Source: Clostridia bacterium (GTDB taxonomy: Bacteria; Bacillota; Clostridia; TANB77; UBA1234). Taken from it: a stretch of DNA of 44,649 nucleotides. Each line of letters begins with the position of its first letter. Position 1 is the stretch's first letter. The notes below the pieces were generated by a model that was given only the letters and a program-made list of their open reading frames with translations, had not been told where the DNA came from and did not search any database. Positions 25,907-33,800 of this stretch are shown here, piece after piece. The stretch spans positions 1-44,649 of the forward strand of contig JAFUGC010000017.1 of NCBI GenBank assembly GCA_017469565.1, in the 5' to 3' direction. Both the position numbers and the translations under genes were made by a program.

Positions 25907-28216
25907 CTAGCCTCTAATCTCAAGCCCTGCATACTTAGCCATCAGTCTTTTCATACCAGATTTTTCAAAAGAGATATCTACCTTTAAATCATCATCTTCT
26001 GGTTCCGTTTTTGTAATAACACCTTTTCCAAATTTCTTATGAAATACCTCGACGCCCTCCCTAAAAGCAGATAAATCAACGGATTCATTTGCACTCACTT
26101 TACTCAAGAAGCTCTCTGCTGTCCTATAATTAAATGCCGCTCTAGAATGATTAGAAAATCCTCCACTATAACTTTCAGATACATAGCCTCCCGAGCGATA
26201 ATTCTCCGATGCATAGCGATCTCTTTTGCTATCATACGAAAATGGAAAATCATCTTCCTCTTCTTCCTGCCACCTGTATTCGCTTCTTTTCTCTATTTTA
26301 CCATCTAAACATTCTGCATCAATTTCATCAATGAATCGTGAATTTTTGCTATACTGTGTACTACCAAAAACGGTTCTACATTTTGCACAAGTTAAGAAAA
26401 GATGCTCCTTGGCACGGGTAATCCCAACATAGCAAAGCCTTCTTTCCTCTTCCACTTCACCTGGTTCATTCATGCTTCTAGAACTTGGGAAAAGTCCCTC
26501 TTCCATGCCAACCAAAAACACCACCGGAAACTCCAATCCTTTTGCCGTGTGAAGTGTCATCAACAAAACAGCATCTTGCGTTTCATCCACATTATCTAAA
26601 TCTGTAACCAATGCTAAATTTTCCAAGAATGCACTTAAGGTATTCTCTGCTTGTTGCGCTTCAAACTCAACCGCAATAGAGATAAACTGACCAAGGTTTT
26701 CAATTCTAGCTTCCGCCTCTTCCGTTTTCTCCTCTTCCAGCGCTTTCATATAGCCTGTTTCCTTTAAAATTTCATCCACCAAATCAGCAATTCCAAAATC
26801 GTTATCTCTTAATTTTAAAATCATGTTCGTAAAATCTTTAAATGCCACATTAGCTCTTGTAGATATGTATTTATCTGCATTTTTAGCAACATCAAACATA
26901 GACATATTATTTCTGAATGCTGCATCCTCTAACGCATCTAAACTTGCTTTTCCAATGCCACGCTTTGGCTCATTAATAATACGCTTGAAACTAACATCAT
27001 CATTGGAATTATTCACTACTCTCAAATAAGCAATGATATCTTTAATTTCTTTTCTTTCATAGAACTTTTGACCACCAACCACTTTATAAGGAACACCTTC
27101 ACGCATAAAAACATCTTCAAATGCCCTTGATTGCGCGTTTGTTCTGTACAAAATTGCAAAATCAGAATAATGATAAAACTCTTCTCTTTTTAAACGAGAA
27201 ATCTCTGATAGCACATAATTTGCCTCTGCATATTCATCATCTGCGCCAAACAATTTTGGCTTCACACCATCTTCATTTTTAGTCCATAGATTCTTCTCAA
27301 CATTTCCCTCATTATGCTTAATTACCTGATTTGCAATATTCAAAATGTTTTTCGTAGAACGATAATTTTGCTCTAATTTGATGACTCTTGTATTTTGAAA
27401 GTTCTTCTCAAAATTCAAAATATTTTGAATATCCGCGCCTCTAAATTTGTAGATACTCTGTTGGTCATCACCAACCACAAAAATATTTTGATGAACCTTT
27501 GACAAAAGCATGATTAATAAATCTTGTGCTTTATTGGTATCTTGATATTCGTCCACCAATACATATTGGAATTTATCTTGGTAATAAGCCAAAACATCAG
27601 GATTCTCTTGAAATATTTTGATAGTATGGTTGATAATATCATCAAAATCAACCGCATTATTTTTCTTCAATTTATTTTGATATAATTCATATACCTCTGC
27701 CACTTTGCTAAGTCTATAATCACTTGCATAAAGCTTAGAATATCTGTCCGGCTCCATTAAATCATTTTTTGCTTTGCTAATTTCATTTAATAAATATTTA
27801 TCACTATAAATTTTATCATTCAAATTAAGTTCCTTAATACACTCCTTGATAACCACTTTCGTATCTGCCGTATCATAAATGGTAAAATCACTCGCAAAGC
27901 CAATCTTAGAAATCTCTCTTCTCAAAATTCTAACACACATAGAGTGAAAGGTACCTATCCAAATATCATTTGCAAGATTACCAACCAAATTTTCAATACG
28001 CGTTTTCATTTCTTTAGCCGCCTTATTGGTAAACGTAATTGCAATGATATTCCACGGTTTAACACCACATTCCGCAATAAGATATGCAATTCTGTTTGTT
28101 AAAACTCTCGTTTTTCCACTGCCCGCACCCGCAATGACAAGGAGCGGCCCTTCTGTATGCGTCACAGCCTCAAACTGCTCTTTATTTAATCCTTTTAAAA
28201 TTTCATTCGTGTCCAT
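25907..28216 (-). CDS. pcrA: ATP-dependent DNA helicase PcrA/UvrD
   Basis: A 769-residue superfamily 1A 3'-5' helicase. Motifs: N-terminal LNKEQFEAVTHTEGPLLV (Q motif), Walker A GAGSGKTRVL, TFHSMCVRILR, DEYQDTN, VGDDQQSIYKFRGAD, LEQNYRST, LMTLHTAKGLEFPVVF, EEERRLCYVGITRAK, and the C-terminal Tudor-like domain of PcrA (VEVFHKKFGKGVITKTEPEDD). It acts in nucleotide excision repair and removes RecA and stalled polymerases. The ATG follows AGAAAGG. It is separated from the GH94 gene upstream by a terminator. Confidence 0.96.
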   Translation of the reverse strand: MDTNEILKGLNKEQFEAVTHTEGPLLVIAGAGSGKTRVLTNRIAYLIAECGVKPWNIIAITFTNKAAKEMKTRIENLVGNLANDIWIGTFHSMCVRILRREISKIGFASDFTIYDTADTKVVIKECIKELNLNDKIYSDKYLLNEISKAKNDLMEPDRYSKLYASDYRLSKVAEVYELYQNKLKKNNAVDFDDIINHTIKIFQENPDVLAYYQDKFQYVLVDEYQDTNKAQDLLIMLLSKVHQNIFVVGDDQQSIYKFRGADIQNILNFEKNFQNTRVIKLEQNYRSTKNILNIANQVIKHNEGNVEKNLWTKNEDGVKPKLFGADDEYAEANYVLSEISRLKREEFYHYSDFAILYRTNAQSRAFEDVFMREGVPYKVVGGQKFYERKEIKDIIAYLRVVNNSNDDVSFKRIINEPKRGIGKASLDALEDAAFRNNMSMFDVAKNADKYISTRANVAFKDFTNMILKLRDNDFGIADLVDEILKETGYMKALEEEKTEEAEARIENLGQFISIAVEFEAQQAENTLSAFLENLALVTDLDNVDETQDAVLLMTLHTAKGLEFPVVFLVGMEEGLFPSSRSMNEPGEVEEERRLCYVGITRAKEHLFLTCAKCRTVFGSTQYSKNSRFIDEIDAECLDGKIEKRSEYRWQEEEEDDFPFSYDSKRDRYASENYRSGGYVSESYSGGFSNHSRAAFNYRTAESFLSKVSANESVDLSAFREGVEVFHKKFGKGVITKTEPEDDDLKVDISFEKSGMKRLMAKYAGLEIRG

Positions 28217-28313
28217 TTTTCTGCCTTTCTACGTCATAGATTTTTCCTTCGATTATTTTATCATACCGCATATCAAGAATGCAAGAGGGGAACAAGAAGT
28301 GAACAAAAAGAAA

Positions 28314-28358
28314 AATCGCACAAGCGGGCGGAAACGACTTTCCACTATTTGCGCGATT
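28314..28358 (-). terminator. Terminator of the GH94 gene, overlapping its stop codon
   Basis: The arms 28358..28349 and 28323..28314 form a 10-bp stem with one G-T pair, and an inner GGAAA/TTTCC stem. It is followed on the minus strand by TTTCTTTTTG. The GH94 stop codon is in the loop side of the first arm. Confidence 0.75.
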
Positions 28359-30701
28359 CCTTTTCTCCCATTATCACATCTATTTTATGTGTACCCTCAG
28401 ATTGTAGTGCAATTCCATCTTCCATCTCATTCAAATCAATCCCATCATTATCCAAGTAAATCATCTTTACCCCTGTACAGCAAGAATCAGAATTATATAC
28501 TGTTATCAAATAATTCGCATTTTCATAAGCATACTCTATTTGATAAGACTCCCACTCACTAGGAATACAAGGACGGATTTTAATTTTGTCTCCATACTTT
28601 TTAATACCCAAAACATACTCAAGTCCTGCAATATAAAGCCAAGAGCTAGACCCTGTGTACCAGGTCCACCCCCCTCTGCCAAGCATTCGAACATTAGAAT
28701 AAACATCCGCAGCCACCACATAAGGTTCCACCTTATATTTTAAAGCAGCTTCCTTGGTCCTAGCATGTTCTATGGGATTAAGCATTCTAAAATATTCTCC
28801 CGCTCTTTCACCATCTCCAAGCATGCTGTTGGCAATCACGCTCCAAACCGCCCCATGAGTATACTGTCCACCATTTTCTCTCACACCTGGAATATAAGAT
28901 TTAATATACCCCGGATCTTTCTCTCCCTTAGAAAATGCTGGCGTCAGTAACTTAATAATCATGTTTTCCTTATCCACCAAATAATTTTCCAGACTATTCA
29001 TCGCCTGAATACATCTTTCCTTCTCTCCCACGCCAGAAATTACCGCCCAACTTTGCGAAATCCCATCGATCTTACATTCTTCATTTTCATTTGAACCGAA
29101 GCGGTGTTCCATCTTTAAAAAAGGCTCTCTTATACCACTTTCCGTCCCACGCAACTTCATTTACTGCCTTCCTTAAAGCATTCACCACTTCTGTGTACCT
29201 TTGCGCCCTTTCCTTATCTCCCATAAACTCGCATATCGCCCCAAAATTTTGAATCACATCACACATAAAAAAGCTAAGCCACACACTCTGTCCATTAATC
29301 TTATTCATACCATCATTCCAGTCACCCGTCCCCATATTCGCAAGTCCATTTTCACCAAAACTCAAACTTTTCTCAATGGTCCTCACAGCATGAAGATATA
29401 AACTTTCTCTTTCCTCTGTAATGGTAACTTCACTATATCTTTCACCTTCGTCATCTCTCAGCTGTTCCATTTCCACATATGGCACCTCTGCCTTCAAAAT
29501 CTCGTAATCCCCTGTTTTTTCTATATATTTAGAGATAAGATATGGAAGCCATAATAAGTCATCTGTGTACCTTGTTCTAATTCCGTTACTCTTTTCTGGA
29601 TGCCACCAGTGAAGCACATCGCCCTCCTGAAACTCATGCGCCGCATGATATAAAATTTGATTTCTTGCAAACTCAGGGGCTAAATAAAGCATGAGCAATG
29701 AATCTTGAAGCTGGTCTCTAAAACCGGAAGGCACCGCCAGCCTGATAAAACGATGTCCTGCCCCACAATCTGCTTACTATTGTTTGATAGCCAAGCCAGC
29801 CATTCATCATAATATTCATAGATTCTACTGGCGTTTTCACCTTTATCCATCCAAGCATTTTCTCCCAGTACGATTTTACCTTTTCTCGTTTCTCCATCAC
29901 AGATTGATTAGTCTCCTGCATTTCAACACTTTGCGCCTTAGCGGCCTCAAGAGTAAAAATCACATAGACTTTTTGATGTGCCGGAACCTTAATATTATTT
30001 TCTAAAATCACATTCTTTTCCCTGTCTACATGATACTGGATACTTTCAGAAACATCATTCCTATTTGCATTTTCCCCTTCCATTTCTGCTTTAGTCAAAA
30101 GATACACATACTCATCCTGATAAAAATCTCGATAACAATTCTTAATTCTTACCCCATTTTCCATGTTCTCAAATACCAAATGTTTCGCCGTAAACTCCTT
30201 TGAAACGCCAAGCACTACATCGGCCAAATAACATACCTTATATTGTTTCTCTTCCTCCGTCAAATTTTCAATAGCAATCCTTACAATCTTTTTATTCTCC
30301 TCCATTGGAACAAACATTAAAACATCCGTATTCAACTTATCCGAGTGCCTTTGAAACGATGCATATCCAAACCCAAAACAAATCTCAAAATCCTTCAAAC
30401 TCTCATAAGGAAGTGGATAAATTTCTCGATTTTCCTCATTCTCAACAATATATATTTTTTCCGATGCCTTATCTCCTACCGGATCATTACTCCAAGTAGT
30501 GATTTTATTTTCCCTACTATTATGACTCCAAGTATACCCTCCGCCACCTGCTGTAACAATCGTTCCAAAATTAGGATTGGCCATCATATGGCTCCACGGT
30601 GCCGGGGTATTCTCCTCATTCGTCTTAATCACATACTCCTTTCCATCCTTAGAAAAACCACCAAATCCATTATAATATAAGAGCTCCTTTGTATCTATCA
30701 C
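28345..30701 (-). CDS. GH94 glycoside phosphorylase, frame broken twice by +1 shifts at CGGT
   Basis: The gene lies in three frames: 30701..29727 (325 codons), 29725..29099 (209) and 29097..28345 (250 residues). Joined by skipping C29726 and C29098, the product is 784 residues, the normal size for GH94. Domains: N-terminal super-sandwich (GGFSKDGKEYVI, TPAPWSHMMANP, NSRENKITTWSNDPV), then the catalytic alpha/alpha barrel with GFRDQLQD, HEFQEGDVLHWWHPE, and the catalytic Asp in GTGDWNDGMN (about residue 463), and IDGISQSWAVISG. The enzyme would phosphorolyse beta-glucosides; the neighbour suggests beta-1,2-glucan. The start is GTG after GGAGGAGG. It corresponds to the C-terminal part that is fused in classical cyclic glucan synthases. 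Both repaired junctions restore conserved glycines (Gly326, Gly535). Confidence 0.9.
29095..29098 (-). other. CGGT +1 frameshift site 2 in the GH94 gene
   Basis: The minus-strand context is CCG CTT C GGT TCA AAT GAA. Frame 0 reads CGG TTC AAA TGA. Omitting C29098 gives TPLGSNENEE, the conserved PLGS..NEE motif of GH94. Confidence 0.85.
29723..29726 (-). other. CGGT +1 frameshift site 1 in the GH94 gene
   Basis: The minus-strand context is GCC TTC C GGT TTT AGA GAC. Frame 0 reads CGG TTT TAG. Omitting C29726 gives GGAFGFRDQLQD, one of the most conserved stretches of GH94. Confidence 0.88.
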
Positions 30702-30775
30702 GAAAAGATTCCTCCTCCATTAATCCTTTTTACACGGATAGGATTTGCAACAAATGACAAAAATATGCAAAAATG

Positions 30776-30810
30776 AAAGAGTAAGGTCTCACAAGAGTAC
30801 CTCACTCTTT
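30776..30810 (-). terminator. Terminator between the glucan synthase and GH94 genes
   Basis: A 12-bp stem (30810..30799 with 30787..30776, one G-T pair) and an 11-base loop, followed on the minus strand by CATTTTTGCATATTTTTG. It starts within the last codons of the glucan synthase gene. Confidence 0.8.
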
Positions 30811-33800
30811 CAAAAGTTCCTTCAAAAAACCATTCTTTGCTTCCCAAATAATATCACTGCAAGAATAAAGCAAATTCATATCACCGTTTTGAATATTATT
30901 CCTACTCAGCAAATGAATCCCACCATTGGCATTCATCAAATACGCAATATTTTTGGCATAAACATGCTCCATAATCTTAGCACTGGTATATTTTTCACTT
31001 CCGCGTTCTTCATCAATAATCACCAAATCCACCTTAATATTTTTAAGCAAAAAATACTCAATAGCATTCATTAGCTCTTTAATAACAAACACGTCATTGA
31101 CATTTTTAATCTTCACCAAGATGATTGGAAAATCCCCGGAAATGCCATACTTCCACAAGTCTCTTTGAGAACCAGTATTTTGTGCAATTCTGTCCGCATA
31201 CTTTTCTCTTGTTTGAGAGCCACGATAAATCAGCGATAAAATCTGATTGTATAGCAAAACATTCTTTGCCTTTAACCCAAAAAATCTGTTTTCCACCACA
31301 CTGCGTGATTTCGCCATTTCAAAAAGTCTTTTCTCGGCATCTTTCTTACTAAATTTATCAATGATATTTTGAATCTCCTCAAAATGCTCCGCAACTCCCA
31401 TATAATAATGAATCACTACTTTTTCTCCCGCTGGTATCTGCACCGTGGTATTAATGGCAATCGCAGTATTCGCCACAGAAGAAATATCGTTAGAGAACAT
31501 TTTGCTTTCTTCAATAATCACAGGATTTTTAATGCATCGATTCCTTCCAATAATTTTTGTTTTATCTAACTCCACCTCAAACTTGATGTTTTCGTCTTCT
31601 GCATTGGCAAAATTGGTCAGATACATTTTTTGACCATTATGAAACTTTTTCTCCAGCAGCACTTTGCCGTCTAAATTATTAGTACAAAGGAAAAGATTAT
31701 TATAAACTGGATGCACAATATCACTGTTCTTTTCGGTAAGAATCACCTCTTCATAACTCATCAACTGAAGATTCACAGCAGTATCTCCCGTATTTCTCAC
31801 TTCTAATTGCTTGATTTCCACATTTTCTTCCGGCGAAACCGATATCCTGGTGAGCGTTTCAATATATCCATCCTTGCGATAAAACTTACTTTCGGAAGAA
31901 GAGAAAACGCATTCATAACAATCCGGCTCCTTTTCTACAGGATAAAGCGTATTGGACCAATAAATATTCTCGTCCAGATTCTTCACATATACCACGCTGG
32001 ATTGCTTGTAAGAATTATGATATTTGGTAAGATAAATATCATTTAATTTACTATAGCCTTCACCAAAATCATTTATCAACATTGTATATTTGTCATTGGC
32101 ACAAATATTCACATTGCCTTCCGCTTTGTGAATAACCAGCTCATTGAGCTCTTCATAATCCTTATATTTTAAGATATTTACCTTCTCTTTTTTCTCTTTG
32201 GTATAGACAACATTTTGTGGCACTCTCTCTTGTAGCAATATCTGAGTTGCTCTAATCTCTGGATTCTTCACAAACTCCCTTTGCAAAATATTCTGATTCA
32301 TCAAGTTATTGATAGAAAGTAGAATCAGTGCCTGATGATGTGCCATATACGTTTTCACCACTTCATATTTTTGATTCTTCTCTAATCTTTTTGGCGTAAA
32401 ATCAATCGATTCATAGAAACCATATTTGTCATAAGCTTTTAATTTTTTTAACGCATGGACATTTTTCAAAACATCCTGATAATTCTTTTCAATGGTCAAG
32501 ATACTCGCATACGGTGCAACCACCACTTCTTCCTTGAGCCCTCGTTTGAGTCCCAGCCAAGGAATACCAAACGCCTTATACTGATAATTATAATTTAAAT
32601 CCTGTAAGTTAAAGGCAGATTCTGAAATCCCCCACGGAATACTTAGTTTTTTTGCATACTCTTTTTGACTATAAATACTAAATTGGTAAGCTTCCTCCAA
32701 CAACGAATACGGATAAGACGGCATGATAAGATATGGCATAAAATACTCGAACATGGTTCCCGCCCAAGATACCAGACCCTTGTAGCCGTTGAGCGTTGTC
32801 AGTGCCCTACCAAGGTTAAACCAATGCTTATACGGGACATCCCTTTTCGCAATCGCCACAAAACTTGCCTGTCTTGCCTCTGATGCCAACAAATCATAAT
32901 AGGAATCCACCAGTCTATTTTCTCGTTCATCATATCCAATGGAAAATAAATTTTTTTCAAAATCATATAGTTTTGAAAAATCTGTATTGGCAATCAGTTC
33001 ATCAACAATCTTAACAAGCTTTAAAACCTCATTTTTTTCTAATTGCTTTTCTAACACTTCCATTAGCACGTTCTTCACCACATACAAATATCCCACAAAA
33101 TTTCCACTATCCACCGTAGAAATAAACGCCGGTCTTAACGGCTCCAAATTCTTGATATTGTACCAATTATATAGATGCCCATTCCACTTTTCCAAGCTAT
33201 CAATCACACTTATGGATTTGGTTAGCCTGCTAACCATTTCCTCTTCCGATAAAAATCCAAGGTCTCTGGCAGAAATAATGGCAAGTAACCCCAGACCAAT
33301 ATTGGTAGAAGAAGTATGTGGAGTAGTTTGAAGTCTTCTATTTTCCTCATAATTATCCGGCGGCAAAAAATGATTTTCCGCATTCATATACACATCAAAA
33401 AACTTCCACGTTCTTTGTGCAATATCTAAAAGTTCCTCTTTATCCGAATCACTTACCACCACTTTTTCCGAATCATGTGGCTTACTAATAAAATAAGCAA
33501 CAATTGGGGCACACCACCAAAGCACAAAAAGAAGGCTCACCTGTACTAAGCTAAGTGGGTTATAAACTAGCGTGGTAAGAATTAGTGCAAGACCAATTAG
33601 AGGACTAATGACCATTTCTCCAATATATGTTGCAAGATTCTTTCCCAGCATCTTCTCCGCATCGGCTGCCGTCACCCATTCTAAAAGATGCTTTTTAGAA
33701 AATACCATTCTATATACCGTTACACAAATGGCACTTAAATATACTACCGCCTTGTATGGAAGTAAAATCAGGTCAATGAGTCCCCTGAAAAAAGCCCCTT

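Noticed and set aside
3079-29726. Sequencing or assembly error as the cause of the four frame breaks
   Set aside because: Three of the four sites are not in homopolymers, all four have the same extra base (C) before the same triplet (GGT), and CGG is missing elsewhere in native genes. Random or platform errors would not also remove the codon from intact genes. I cannot exclude it without reads, so a read check is listed as a refutation.
3079-29726. prfB-type frameshifting stimulated by an upstream Shine-Dalgarno-like sequence
   Set aside because: No consistently placed SD-like sequence lies just before the four sites; a G-rich run is close only at the virB4-like site, and AGGAGG in dprA is about 20 bases away.
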